From assembly GCA_002309995.1 (NCBI GenBank), contig DBYB01000004.1, forward strand, positions 1 through 38,518: DNA of 38,518 nt. The letters are read 5' to 3'. Below are positions 14,112 through 23,485 of this stretch, one piece after another. Below the pieces are notes generated by a model. It did not search any database. It was not told where the DNA came from and saw only the letters and a list, made by a program, of their open reading frames with translations. The stretch is from Bacteroidales bacterium UBA1197. GTDB taxonomy: Bacteria > Bacteroidota > Bacteroidia > Bacteroidales > UBA932. The translations under genes and the position numbers were made by a program. Position 1 is the stretch's first letter; each line of letters starts with the position of its first letter.

Positions 14112-15135
14112 GCTGATACTCACTCTCCGCAACGCCCGCTACAGCAACGGCGCCCGCAGCACCAAGGCGGCAATGCCCACAATATGCGTGGGCAACATAA
14201 CCGCCGGCGGCACCGGCAAGACGCCCCACACCGAAATGATACTCAGGGAGTTGGCCGGCAGCGAACGCTGGGGCAAGGCAGACATTGCCGTGCTCTCCAG
14301 GGGCTACAAGCGGCGCAGCAAGGGCTATCAGCTGCTGCCAGCAGATGCCACGGCACAGCTCTACGGCGACGAGCCGGCGCAGATAAAGCACAAGTTCCCG
14401 GCCGTCCAGGTGGCCGTCGATAAAGACCGGCTGGAAGGCTGCCGGCAACTCGGCTCCGACATCACCGTTCTCGACGACGCCTACCAGTACCGCAAGCTGA
14501 AGGCCGACCTCAACATAGTATTGAGCGACTGGAACCGCCCCGTTACCAAAGACAGCCTGCTGCCGTTCGGACGTCTGCGCGACCTGCCCAAGCGCCTGTA
14601 CGACAGCGATATAGTCATCGTAACCAAATGCCCGGCCGACCTGACCGACGCCGAAAAGCAGGATGCCGCACGCACCCTGGGCTATGAATCACTGAACCAC
14701 GAAACTTGCACCGCCGCACGTAAAGGCAAGGAACAGTTTTTGCTGTTCACCCGCCTGGACTACGGCAAGCCGGAGCCGGTGTTCGCGAACGGCGACATCC
14801 GCTACACATACGCCCATAACCTAATACTAATCAGCGGAATAGCAGAACCCGGGCCAATGCTCGGCTACCTGAGCGACAGCTACAGCATAGTGGAGCACCT
14901 CAAGTATCCCGACCATCACCGCTTCGGCGCCGCAGACATAAGGAAGATGAAGGTCGCTATGAAACGCAACCCCACGGCCGTATTCATGACCACCGAAAAG
15001 GACGCCCAGCGCCTGCGCGACCTTAAGAAGATACCCGCCGAACTGCAGGAACGCCTGTTCTTTCTGCCGGTCAGTGCGAAGTTCCTGAGCACGAACGAAC
15101 GAAACATATTCATAGATAAACTTACGACCATATGA
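14101..15135 (+). CDS. lpxK: Tetraacyldisaccharide 4'-kinase
   Basis: This 344-residue protein has the LpxK P-loop VGNITAGGTGKTPHTEM (about 30-46), followed by AVLSRGYKRRSKGYQ, the GDEPAQIKHKFP segment, VAVDKDR and LDDAYQYRKLKADLNIVL. It phosphorylates the 4' position of lipid A precursor at the inner membrane. E. coli LpxK is of similar length. It overlaps dus by 11 nt and lacZ by 4 nt (ATGA), so the three genes are probably co-translated. Its presence confirms a Gram-negative outer membrane with lipid A. Confidence 0.94.
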   Translation: MIYRLILTLRNARYSNGARSTKAAMPTICVGNITAGGTGKTPHTEMILRELAGSERWGKADIAVLSRGYKRRSKGYQLLPADATAQLYGDEPAQIKHKFPAVQVAVDKDRLEGCRQLGSDITVLDDAYQYRKLKADLNIVLSDWNRPVTKDSLLPFGRLRDLPKRLYDSDIVIVTKCPADLTDAEKQDAARTLGYESLNHETCTAARKGKEQFLLFTRLDYGKPEPVFANGDIRYTYAHNLILISGIAEPGPMLGYLSDSYSIVEHLKYPDHHRFGAADIRKMKVAMKRNPTAVFMTTEKDAQRLRDLKKIPAELQERLFFLPVSAKFLSTNERNIFIDKLTTI

Positions 15136-18100
15136 TGATACACAAAATCACCCTCATCGCAGCAGTCTTAACCCTCGCCGCAACCGGCGCCGGAGCACAG
15201 GAGAAGCCCGTCTGGCAAGATCCCGACGTATCCGAGATCAACCGTCTGCCAATGCGCGCCAGCGTGCGCTCCGACGTGCCCGTAATGAGCCTCGACGGCG
15301 AATGGCAGTTTCGCTGGTTCGCCAGTTTCGACGAGGAAACGTACCTGCACTCAGGCTTCGAGGTCCCCGGCTTCGACGACAGCAGCTGGGCAGTTATGCC
15401 AGTGCCCGGCATCTGGGAGCTCAACGGCTACGGCGACCCCTTATACGTAAATCATCCCTACGCCTGGATCGGTCATTACGAGAACAATCCCCCCATCGTG
15501 CCCTACGAGCAGAACCATTTGGGCCAGTACCGCCGCCACTTCACCCTTGACAAGGAGCAGGCAAAGTCGAAGGTCGTCCTGCGCATCGGCAGCGCCACGT
15601 CCAACGTGCGCGTGTGGGTGAACGGCAAGGACGCCGGCTACAGCGAAGACAGCAAACTGGAGGCGGCATTCGACATCTCCCCGTACGTAAAGAAAGGCGA
15701 CAACGTCATAGCGATGGAGATAATGCGCTGGTGCGACGGCACTTACCTGGAGTGCCAGGACTTCTGGCGCCTCTGCGGCATTGCGCGCGGCGTGCAGCTT
15801 GACTTCCGTCCCGTCAAGGGCGGACTGGAGGACGTTCGCGTGAGCGCCGATATGAACGGAGAGTTCGACTTCGACGTGGCCGTGGAGAAGGGTGCGGCAC
15901 AGGTGCGCTACGAACTCACCGCTCCCGACGGCGTGGTGCTCAAGTCCATCGAGAAGGTGTACGACGGCGGCGCCTGCTGGGCCGGCAAGATTGAGTCGCC
16001 CGCCCTGTGGAGCGCCGAGGCCCCCAATCTCTATATCCTCAAGGTCAGCACAATGGACAAGTCCGGAAAGGACATTGAGAGCGTCACCCTCAACGTAGGT
16101 TTCCGCAGCGTCGAGATCAAGAACGCCCAGCTGCTGGTCAACGGCCAGCCCGTGCTCGTGAAGGGCGTGAACCGCCACGAGATGAGCCCGTACGGCGCCT
16201 ACCACGTGACGCACGAAGAGATGCTCAACGACATCAAGGTGATGAAATCGCTGAACATCAACACCGTGCGCACCTGCCACTACCCCAATGACCCTTACTG
16301 GTACGACCTGTGCGACAAATATGGACTCTATGTGATAGACGAGGCCGACATCGAGTCGCACGGAATGTACTACGGCGAGAAGTCCCTGGCGAAGAACCCC
16401 ATCTACGCCAGCTCTCATATGGTCCGTATGCAGCGTATGGTGCATCGCGACCTCAACCACCCCAGCGTGATAATCTGGAGCCTGGGCAACGAGGCCGGCA
16501 ACGGTATCAACTTCGAGCAGACCTACGCCTGGATTAAGGAATTCGACAAAACCCGTCCCGCCCAGTACGAGCGTGCCGAGCTCGAAGCCAATACGGACAT
16601 CTTCTGCCCCATGTATTACGATTACGACGATTGCGCATCGTACTGCGAGAGCAATCCCGCCAGACCCCTGATCCAGTGCGAGTACGCCCACGCTATGGGC
16701 AACTCGATGGGCGGATTCGCCGAGTACTGGGACCTTGTTCGCAAGTACCCCAACTACCAGGGCGGATGCATCTGGGACTTTGTCGATCAGGCCCTGCGCT
16801 GGCCCTACGACCCTGCCCAGGGCAAGGTGTGCGCCACCAACGGCGCCGGCCCGCGCACTGCTGAAGGCAAACCTTCGTGGATTTATGTATTCGGCGGCGA
16901 CTTCAATACCTACGACGGCACCGACGAGTCGTTCAACTGCAACGGCATCGTATCGCCTGACCGCGAGCCTCATCCGATGGCCGAGGAGGTACGCTATCAG
17001 TACCGCAGCATCCACTGCAGCGCCACCGACGAGGAACTGCGCGCCGGCAAGGTGAACATTTTCAACGAGAACTTCTTCATCGACCTGAGCCGATACACCT
17101 GCAAGTGGAAGATGATAGTGAACGGCGAAGTATGGTTCAGCGGTGAGCAGAAACTGCCGGCCATCGCTCCTCAGCACTCGGAAGTCGTGACCCTCAAGGG
17201 CCTCTGGATCCCCGACACCTCCGGACGCGACATCTCCCTCTGGCTTGACTTCGTACTCCGCTACGACGACGGCATACTCCCTAAAGGCACGCGCGTTGCC
17301 GCCGACCAGATCGCGATCAGCCGCGAACTGGTATGCAAGCCCACCGAACTCCCGGAACTCACCTCTCCCCTACTGGTCGAGACCGACGGCCTTTACGCAG
17401 CACGCGGCGAGAACTGGGAGGCCGCTTGGAATAAGGCCACCGGCGCCCTCTGCTCCTACAAAGTGGAGGGACACGAGATGATAAGCACTCCGCTGATGCC
17501 TTGCTTCGGGCGTGCCGTCACGGAGAACGACCTCGGAGCCAGGCTCGACAAGAGAATGGCCGCCTGGCTCTATCCCGACTTCCGTCCGTCTGCAATGAGT
17601 GCATCCACCGCCAACGGTGAAGTTGCCTTCAGCGTAACCTACCGGCTCGAATATGCCGACGTGGTGATGGACTGGAAGGCCTCCGCCGGCGGATTGCTCA
17701 AACTCACTATGAGCCTGAAGGATAACGGCAAGCTGGCATCGGCCCCCAACCTCTTCCGCGTGGGCGTGGAGTTCACGATGCCGGGAGAGTATTCCGACCT
17801 GGTATTCTACGGCGAAGGCCCGTTCGACACCTACTGCGACCGCCGCACCGCCGGACGTCTTGGCCGCTGGGAACAGAACGTGGCCGACAAGTACGATATG
17901 GGTGCAGCACGCCCGCAGGAGCACGGCACCAACGTGGGAGTGCGCAGCTACAAGCTCCTCTCGCCCGACGGCACCGGCCTTGAGATTACCTCCGAGAACG
18001 CCTTCTCAGCATCGGCCCTGCCGTTCACCCGCAGGACGCTCGACCTCACCATTGGCCAGTGGCGCCACAGCCGCGAACTTCTCCCCTTGATTCACAAGGA

Positions 18101-18251
18101 CAACCGCAAACTCGGCATTACCGCCGTGAACTGCGACCTCTGCCAGATGGGACTGGGTTGCGTGGACTCCTGGCACTCGACACCCAGGGATGAATATATG
18201 ATCCACCCCGCCGAGTATCAGTTTAAGCTTTGCTTAAGCCCCGGGAAGTAA
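15132..18251 (+). CDS. lacZ: Beta-galactosidase (GH2), exported
   Basis: This 1039-residue protein has an N-terminal signal peptide (MIHKITLIAAVLTLAATGAGA). GH2 jelly-roll, immunoglobulin-like and TIM-barrel domains lie in LacZ order, followed by the Bgal small-chain C-terminal domain. Acid/base Glu454 sits in IIWSLGNEAGNG and nucleophile Glu517 in LIQCEYAHAMGNSMG; KGVNRHE and VRTCHYPNDPYWYD are also conserved. It would cleave terminal beta-galactosides in the periplasm. Starts at 15132 and 15135 are equally possible. Its last 18 nt overlap the convergent glsB gene. Confidence 0.94.
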   Translation: MMIHKITLIAAVLTLAATGAGAQEKPVWQDPDVSEINRLPMRASVRSDVPVMSLDGEWQFRWFASFDEETYLHSGFEVPGFDDSSWAVMPVPGIWELNGYGDPLYVNHPYAWIGHYENNPPIVPYEQNHLGQYRRHFTLDKEQAKSKVVLRIGSATSNVRVWVNGKDAGYSEDSKLEAAFDISPYVKKGDNVIAMEIMRWCDGTYLECQDFWRLCGIARGVQLDFRPVKGGLEDVRVSADMNGEFDFDVAVEKGAAQVRYELTAPDGVVLKSIEKVYDGGACWAGKIESPALWSAEAPNLYILKVSTMDKSGKDIESVTLNVGFRSVEIKNAQLLVNGQPVLVKGVNRHEMSPYGAYHVTHEEMLNDIKVMKSLNINTVRTCHYPNDPYWYDLCDKYGLYVIDEADIESHGMYYGEKSLAKNPIYASSHMVRMQRMVHRDLNHPSVIIWSLGNEAGNGINFEQTYAWIKEFDKTRPAQYERAELEANTDIFCPMYYDYDDCASYCESNPARPLIQCEYAHAMGNSMGGFAEYWDLVRKYPNYQGGCIWDFVDQALRWPYDPAQGKVCATNGAGPRTAEGKPSWIYVFGGDFNTYDGTDESFNCNGIVSPDREPHPMAEEVRYQYRSIHCSATDEELRAGKVNIFNENFFIDLSRYTCKWKMIVNGEVWFSGEQKLPAIAPQHSEVVTLKGLWIPDTSGRDISLWLDFVLRYDDGILPKGTRVAADQIAISRELVCKPTELPELTSPLLVETDGLYAARGENWEAAWNKATGALCSYKVEGHEMISTPLMPCFGRAVTENDLGARLDKRMAAWLYPDFRPSAMSASTANGEVAFSVTYRLEYADVVMDWKASAGGLLKLTMSLKDNGKLASAPNLFRVGVEFTMPGEYSDLVFYGEGPFDTYCDRRTAGRLGRWEQNVADKYDMGAARPQEHGTNVGVRSYKLLSPDGTGLEITSENAFSASALPFTRRTLDLTIGQWRHSRELLPLIHKDNRKLGITAVNCDLCQMGLGCVDSWHSTPRDEYMIHPAEYQFKLCLSPGK

Positions 18252-19145
18252 CGCCCGGTAGCGCTCCGTGGTTATATCCGCGAAGGCTACGAGGAGGCCC
18301 ATCTCTATGACGTCGCCGAACTCATCATTGACGGCGGATCCAAAGAAGCGGAAGGCCTCGGACAGGTTTATATAAGAATTCAGAATAGGAGGAATATAGT
18401 ATCCGCGCTTTCGGAACTCAAGTTTCAGGGCGCGGAAATCCTCTTTGAATGTCTCGTTGCAAAGTATCCCCTCCTCACCCTCGACAGGTTTTACCGGGAA
18501 AGCAAGATGCGGGACCACCAGGTCACTGGCGGAATGCTTCGAGAAAAGGTGGGAAATCATCCACAGGGCCTCCTGAGGGTAAGTCGGATAGAAGGTGACC
18601 TTCCCGAAAAAGTATTGCATACCGGTGTTCGCGACCGCGTGGCATATACCCTCGAACAGGCCGTCCAGTGCGAACACGTTGCGTATCGCCGAAGAATCCT
18701 GCAGGAACGCATAGCTGATGAACGAACGGCTCAGCTCCGCAGTCTTGGGGAGATAATCCTTAATGAACGCCTCGGAGAAGCGGAACAGGTGTGCCGACGG
18801 CATCATAGGCTGGCCGGCCGCGTCGAAGCGGCAGCGGTCGCCGAACAGGATGCGATAGCCGCCGGCGATTATCTCTGCCTCCGGATCCCAGAGCACCAAC
18901 TGCTTGAAGCCCAGCGAGGAATCCAGGTCGAAACGGTCCAGATCGACCTGCTTGCCGGTGCCGCCGCCGCTGCCCCTGAAGGCCAGCTCGCGCAGGCGCC
19001 CTACCTCCTGGAGCACTCCGGGAGCGTTGTCGCAATCTACCATATATACCTGGAATCCCCCGTGAGAAGTATTGCAGAGGAAGGTTCGCTCGTTGAGTTC
19101 AGACTTCAGCCGGGAAGTCGCAACAGGTTCTATGACGGGTAACAT
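18234..19145 (-). CDS. glsB: GNAT-type N-acyltransferase, glycine lipid synthesis
   Basis: This 303-residue protein belongs to the hemolysin/OlsB-like N-acyltransferases. Residues about 55-110 (GRLRELAFRGSGGGTG, DLDSSLGFKQLVLWDP, AEIIAGGYRILFGD) are typical of the GNAT acyltransferase core. With the PlsC-like gene 3 nt upstream it matches the glsB-glsA pair that makes glycine lipids (N-acyl-3-acyloxy-acyl-glycine) in Bacteroides thetaiotaomicron; GlsB acylates the amine. The pairing strengthens the call. It is the last gene of the trxA-glsB run. Confidence 0.8.
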   Translation of the reverse strand: MLPVIEPVATSRLKSELNERTFLCNTSHGGFQVYMVDCDNAPGVLQEVGRLRELAFRGSGGGTGKQVDLDRFDLDSSLGFKQLVLWDPEAEIIAGGYRILFGDRCRFDAAGQPMMPSAHLFRFSEAFIKDYLPKTAELSRSFISYAFLQDSSAIRNVFALDGLFEGICHAVANTGMQYFFGKVTFYPTYPQEALWMISHLFSKHSASDLVVPHLAFPVKPVEGEEGILCNETFKEDFRALKLEFRKRGYYIPPILNSYINLSEAFRFFGSAVNDEFGDVIEMGLLVAFADITTERYRALLPGA

Positions 19146-19148
19146 TTG

Positions 19149-19958
19149 TCAATCTTGCTTGAGTTCATAAACTTTGTCCCGCACGTATGCCGCCCATTCG
19201 GCATCGCTGCGCTCTTTGGTGAAGGTCTGCCAGGGGATAGGCTTCCCTATCACCATACGGAAGTTCTTGTTCCTGCAGCGGAACACCTCGGAGGGGAGCG
19301 TCAGCATTGCGAGATTAAACTTGATTCCCAGGCGCTTGCACCATTTGTCTATACGGTAGAAGCGGGGCGAATTCTGCCCGGAGAACCATATGGGAATAAT
19401 ATCCCTCTGCGACTGCCGCGACTTGGTGATGAAGGTCTTCTTCCAGGGAAGGTCCTGGATTATGCCGTCTATCTTGCGGGAGCACAGCCCGGCCGGGAAA
19501 TACAGCATCTGCTTGTCGGATGCGAAGGCTTCGTCGAGGGCGCCGGCCAGGTCGCGGCCCTGTCCGCCCAGTTTGTTCACCGGAATCAGGTAATCGCGCA
19601 CCTGCCGTATGGACATCATAAGGTCGTTGGCCGGCACCACTATCTTCCCATCGTACTTGCCGGAGAGGAAACCGACCTCGGCGCAGGTCTCCAGCATACC
19701 GAGGGGGTGGTTGGAAGCGAAGGTGAAGCGCCCTTCGGCGGGGATGTTCTCCTCGCCGATGATCTCCACCTTTACATTTATATATTCCAGAAAGCCGTTC
19801 AGGAACTCCGTACCGAGCTTCCCCTGACTGAAATAGCGGTTGAAATCTTCCTGATGTATGAGGCGCTTGATGAAAGACAGCACGAAGCCCGGCAGTTTCT
19901 TGCCGTGGCTGAGCTTCAGCGCCAGGGAATCCACATCTACTAGAAATACCTCGTTCAT
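19149..19958 (-). CDS. glsA: PlsC-type O-acyltransferase, glycine lipid synthesis
   Basis: This 269-residue acyltransferase has the family motif FASNHPLGMLE (His84; the usual Asp is replaced by Glu90), then KIVVPANDLM, QMLYFPAGLCSRK (the substrate-binding FPxG motif) and DIIPIWFSG. It is predicted to add the second, ester-linked acyl chain of glycine lipid at the inner membrane, acting with GlsB. It overlaps the GldH-like gene by 4 nt (19955-19958) and is followed by glsB after 3 nt. Confidence 0.8.
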   Translation of the reverse strand: MNEVFLVDVDSLALKLSHGKKLPGFVLSFIKRLIHQEDFNRYFSQGKLGTEFLNGFLEYINVKVEIIGEENIPAEGRFTFASNHPLGMLETCAEVGFLSGKYDGKIVVPANDLMMSIRQVRDYLIPVNKLGGQGRDLAGALDEAFASDKQMLYFPAGLCSRKIDGIIQDLPWKKTFITKSRQSQRDIIPIWFSGQNSPRFYRIDKWCKRLGIKFNLAMLTLPSEVFRCRNKNFRMVIGKPIPWQTFTKERSDAEWAAYVRDKVYELKQD

Positions 19959-20383
19959 TGTATGTTGGGATTAGGTTTTCGTACTACTTCCAGGCCCAGG
20001 CCCCTCAGGCCGCGAGGCTCTGAGGCCACGGACACCCGGAGCGTCCAGTTACCGAGTTCACCAGGTTCCACATCCTTGCGGTACAGCACCTTGGAGGATG
20101 CGACAGGATAATGGACCGTCTCCGTAAAACACCTGCCGGAGGGGGCTTGCCAGAGCAGTTCCATCGGGAAGGAGCCAGGCTGGTCAACGCGCTTCAGCGG
20201 CTTGTCTATAGCCGTATAGAAAGACAGGTCGTAGAGGGCGGCGGTGTCGCTGAACTCAACCGGGAACTCATACTCCCCCGTGCCGTCGGAAATGATAAAG
20301 CGCTCGCTGGACGACGGTTCGCCGCAGGCCGACATCATCAGCATTGCGGCAAACGCAATCAGCACCCGGGACGCACGGATCAT
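19955..20383 (-). CDS. GldH-like lipoprotein
   Basis: This 142-residue protein has a lipobox MMSAC (Cys20) in its signal peptide. The mature part (YEFPVEFSDTAALYDLSFYTAID, PMELLWQAPSGRCFTETV) resembles GldH, a lipoprotein first described in gliding Flavobacteria but also kept in non-gliding Bacteroidales. The order holB - PSP1 - GldH is a known Bacteroidota neighbourhood and supports the call. It is short for the family. It overlaps ricT by 4 nt and glsA by 4 nt. Its role in a non-gliding cell is unknown. Confidence 0.6.
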   Translation of the reverse strand: MIRASRVLIAFAAMLMMSACGEPSSSERFIISDGTGEYEFPVEFSDTAALYDLSFYTAIDKPLKRVDQPGSFPMELLWQAPSGRCFTETVHYPVASSKVLYRKDVEPGELGNWTLRVSVASEPRGLRGLGLEVVRKPNPNIQ

Positions 20384-21546
20384 TCGCCGGAGGATTCTTT
20401 GCCCTGACGGCGACCTCCGCTGCGGCTGCGCTTCTTGCCCCTGGAACGCTTGCGCCTGGGGGCGTCGAAACGGGTGATGCTGTCGTCGCCAACGGCAGTA
20501 ACAAATTCGGGGATAGACGGTTCCGGCTCCGAGCGCAGCGACTCCGGACGCTCGCCAGCGCGATTCATCTCTATGATGCGCTTCACTTCTGAAGCGTCCA
20601 GCGCATAGAGGTCGGCGTCGGAGTTGCGGTCGTAGGAGAAATACATTATCTCCCTCAATATATCCGTCTTGCGCAGGTATGCAAGGCCGTCTTCGAATTC
20701 CAGAGGTCCGTGCACCTTGGGGATGCGGGACTGGGCGTCGAGATAGTTGGCCACCTCGTAGTTAAGGCAGCATTTCAGCTTGCCGCACTGCCCGGCCAGC
20801 TTCTGCGGATTGAGGGAAAGGTCCTGGCAGCGGGCGGCAGAGGTCGAGATGCTCTGGAAGGAGGTGATGTAGTTGGCGCAGCACAGCTCGCGGCCGCAGA
20901 CGCCAAGACCGCCGATGAGACCGGCCTCCTGGCGCGCGCCTATCTGCTTCATCTCTATGCGGATACGGAATTCCTCGGCAAACACCTTGATGAGCTGGCG
21001 GAAGTCCACGCGCCCGTCGGCTATGTAGTAGAAGATGGCCTTGGTGCCGTCGCCCTGGAACTCCACGTCGCCTATCTTCATCTCAAGGCCCAGTTCGGCG
21101 GCAATCTTGCGCGCCTTTATCATTGTCTCCTGCTCGCGGGCGGTGGCATCCTGCCATTTCTGGATATCAACCGGCTTGGCCTTGCGGTAAATCTTCTTGA
21201 ATTCGGTATTCTCCCGGCTCACGCCCTTGCAGGCCATCTGCCGCGCCACTATGGAGCCGGCCAGGGTCACGATGCCAAGGTCGTGGCCGTTGGAAGCCTC
21301 GACTATCACCAGATCGCCGGTGTTTATCTTCTGGCCGGAATCGTTGATATAGAAGCCCTTGCGGGTATTCTTGAAGCGTACTTCGAAGATGTCGGGGCAA
21401 CTGCCGTCCTCCACGCCGCCGAGCCAGTTGCGGTCGGCGAGCTTGCAGCAGCCGGGGCGGTAGGAGCAGTTCACTCCTTCCTCCTCGCCCGCCTTAGATA
21501 CGGCGCACCCACGGAAACAATCGAATCTTATAGTTTCGTTATCCAT
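20380..21546 (-). CDS. ricT: PSP1-domain protein, RicT/YaaT-like
   Basis: This 388-residue protein has the PSP1 core (about 40-290): FEVRFKNTRKGFYIND, DLVIVEASNGHDLGIV, IFYYIADGRVDFRQLIK, RIEMKQIGARQEAGLIGG, and the cysteine run GRELCCANYI ... GQCGKLKCCLNYE. The C terminus is very basic and Ser/Arg-rich (RKRSRGKKRSRSGGRRQG), suggesting nucleic acid contact. In Bacillus RicT takes part in RNA maturation and sporulation control with an iron-sulfur cofactor; the Bacteroidota role is not settled. It touches holB by one nucleotide (21546). Confidence 0.85.
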   Translation of the reverse strand: MDNETIRFDCFRGCAVSKAGEEEGVNCSYRPGCCKLADRNWLGGVEDGSCPDIFEVRFKNTRKGFYINDSGQKINTGDLVIVEASNGHDLGIVTLAGSIVARQMACKGVSRENTEFKKIYRKAKPVDIQKWQDATAREQETMIKARKIAAELGLEMKIGDVEFQGDGTKAIFYYIADGRVDFRQLIKVFAEEFRIRIEMKQIGARQEAGLIGGLGVCGRELCCANYITSFQSISTSAARCQDLSLNPQKLAGQCGKLKCCLNYEVANYLDAQSRIPKVHGPLEFEDGLAYLRKTDILREIMYFSYDRNSDADLYALDASEVKRIIEMNRAGERPESLRSEPEPSIPEFVTAVGDDSITRFDAPRRKRSRGKKRSRSGGRRQGKESSGE

Positions 21547-22520
21547 CAGACTAGTCCAATCAGTCTGTCCACCAAATCGGTGAACACAATTTTCATATTA
21601 ACATTTCGCTCTATGAGCCTGGATGCCCTGTCCAGGCAGCCCAAAGCGGCACGCGGGAAAGTCTTGCGGGCGCGTGCGGCCCACTCGTTCTCCATCCCCA
21701 AGACTCCTCCCGGGAGGTCTATTCCCTGTTGCACAAGGAACATCTTGCGCACGGATTCCGCTGCAAATTTACAAAAAGCCCTGGCATTTTCGCGCGAGGG
21801 CAGGGCAGCAAGTTCTTCCCCGACCGCGAGCGCCTCAAGCAGGTTCTTGGAAAGCAGGGCCTCCATAAGCTTCTTCAGCAACTCAGGCTCCTGGAATTCA
21901 GGTGCAGGCATCGAACCGCCCAGCTGAATGTGCTGGCAGCGGGATGCAATGGTTGCAAGCACTCTCTCCGGGGCGTGGGTAATCAGCAGGAACTGGGTTT
22001 TTTCTTCCGGCTCCTCGATAGCCTTGAGCAGGCGGTTGGCGGCCTCCTGGTTCATCTTCTCGGGAAGATATATCACCACGGAGCGGTATCCGCCCTCCAG
22101 CGCGCTGAGCGACAGCGTGCCCAGTACCTCGCGGGCCTCGGCCACTGCAATCAGCGACGATTTGCTCTCAACTCCCAGGGCCTCATACAGTTCGGCCTCC
22201 TTGAAATGCGGGTTCTGCTGCACCAGGGCGCGGAATTCCTGGATCAACGACAGCGACGTACGGGGCGCCGTCGTGGGGAAGATGAAGTGGACGTCGGGGT
22301 GTATGAGTTTGGAGATGCGGTTGCAGGAGGGGCATTCACCGCAGGAGTCGGCCCCGCGGGCACTGCAATACAGGTACTGCAGGAACGCGAGCGCCGTGGC
22401 GAATCCGCAGCCGCCGTCGGGCTCCGAGAACATTATGGCGTGCGGGATACGACCGGAACTTACCATTCCGGCGAGCGTCGCCTGGATTTCAGGCCTGCAT
22501 CCTGTATCTGCGAATCTCAT
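21546..22520 (-). CDS. holB: DNA polymerase III delta-prime subunit
   Basis: This 324-residue protein is an AAA+ clamp-loader subunit. The P-loop is degenerate (MFSEPDGGCGFATALAF), as in delta-prime, and the zinc module is CSARGADSCGECPSC with HPDVHFIFP after it. MNQEAANRLLKAIEEPEEKTQFLLI and TIASRCQHI (sensor/Arg motif) follow. It opens the beta clamp with gamma/tau and delta. It overlaps the polyprenyl synthase gene by ATGA (22517-22520). Confidence 0.9.
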   Translation of the reverse strand: MRFADTGCRPEIQATLAGMVSSGRIPHAIMFSEPDGGCGFATALAFLQYLYCSARGADSCGECPSCNRISKLIHPDVHFIFPTTAPRTSLSLIQEFRALVQQNPHFKEAELYEALGVESKSSLIAVAEAREVLGTLSLSALEGGYRSVVIYLPEKMNQEAANRLLKAIEEPEEKTQFLLITHAPERVLATIASRCQHIQLGGSMPAPEFQEPELLKKLMEALLSKNLLEALAVGEELAALPSRENARAFCKFAAESVRKMFLVQQGIDLPGGVLGMENEWAARARKTFPRAALGCLDRASRLIERNVNMKIVFTDLVDRLIGLV

Positions 22521-23485
22521 ATCTTGCGTATGGCATTATAGCGCGCCAGCTCCTCCAGGCACTCCCTTTCCCGGCTCGGAGGGATGAGTTGGAGAGCGGA
22601 GAGCGCCTCGTCCACATAATCGTTGAGCCTCTGGGCGGCATACTCCAGGCCCCCGTTCTCAAGCACGAAGCGGCGGAGCGCCTCGCAATTCTCGGGATGT
22701 TCGGGAATATTGCGGACCATCTCCCGCCAGCGGTCGCCGTCGTCTGCGTTCCGGAGGGCCCCCAGCAGCGGCATCGTTATCTTCTGCTCCTTGAGGTCGA
22801 TGCCAACGGGCTTGCCGATGCCGGCCTCGTCCCAGTAGTCGAAAATATCGTCCCTGATTTGGAATGCGATACCGGTGGCAGCGCCGTAGCGTCCTGCGGC
22901 ATCAATAAGTTCCTGCGGTGCGTCAACGGTGATAGCGGCGGAACGGCAGGTCGATTCGAACAGGGACGCCGTCTTGCAATAGACGATGCGGAGGTAGTCC
23001 TCTTCGGTGGTGTCGGCCGACGACGCCTTCTGGAGCTGCAGCATCTCGCCCTCGGCCAGGTCGGACAGGGTACGGGCGAACAGGGATATCACCTGGTTCT
23101 GGTGGTCGGTGCCCATTATCAGGCCCACGGCCTTTGCGAGCCAGAAATCGCCCACCAGCACGGCGGAGGACGGTCCTATGAGGGCTGACAGGGTTGGACG
23201 GCCGCGCCGGAGGCTGCTCTCGTCGGCAACGTCGTCGTGCATCAGGGTGGCGTTGTGAAGCACTTCGGCGGAGGCGGCGCATCGTACGCTGTCCTCGCTC
23301 AGGCGGCCGCAGGAGCGCGACATCAGCAGGCCCATCATCGGGCGGAGCTGTTTGCCGGAGTTCTCCAGCAGGGAGGAGTTGATGGAGTTCAGCAGGTCTA
23401 TATCAGACCGCAGCGCCCCCCGGAGCGTGGCTTCGTAGCGGCTCCAGTCGGCTCCAAGCAGCGATATGACCCCCTCGCGCGTCAT
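22517..23485 (-). CDS. All-trans polyprenyl diphosphate synthase
   Basis: This 322-residue protein shows GKQLRP (44-49), the first Asp-rich motif HDDVADESSLRRGRPT (Asp84, 85, 88), VGDFWLAKA and the second Asp-rich motif QIRDDIFDYWD (Asp212, 213, 216). It extends isopentenyl units, probably to the octa- or heptaprenyl tail of menaquinone. The length cannot be inferred reliably from motif flanks by eye. Bacteroidota usually carry such an IspB-like enzyme. It overlaps both neighbours by 4 nt. Confidence 0.9.
   Translation of the reverse strand: MTREGVISLLGADWSRYEATLRGALRSDIDLLNSINSSLLENSGKQLRPMMGLLMSRSCGRLSEDSVRCAASAEVLHNATLMHDDVADESSLRRGRPTLSALIGPSSAVLVGDFWLAKAVGLIMGTDHQNQVISLFARTLSDLAEGEMLQLQKASSADTTEEDYLRIVYCKTASLFESTCRSAAITVDAPQELIDAAGRYGAATGIAFQIRDDIFDYWDEAGIGKPVGIDLKEQKITMPLLGALRNADDGDRWREMVRNIPEHPENCEALRRFVLENGGLEYAAQRLNDYVDEALSALQLIPPSRERECLEELARYNAIRKI

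Noticed and set aside
15441..17177. 578-codon open frame antisense to the beta-galactosidase
   Set aside because: It lies wholly inside a well-supported GH2 gene. High GC at codon position three on the sense strand produces such open antisense frames throughout this window.
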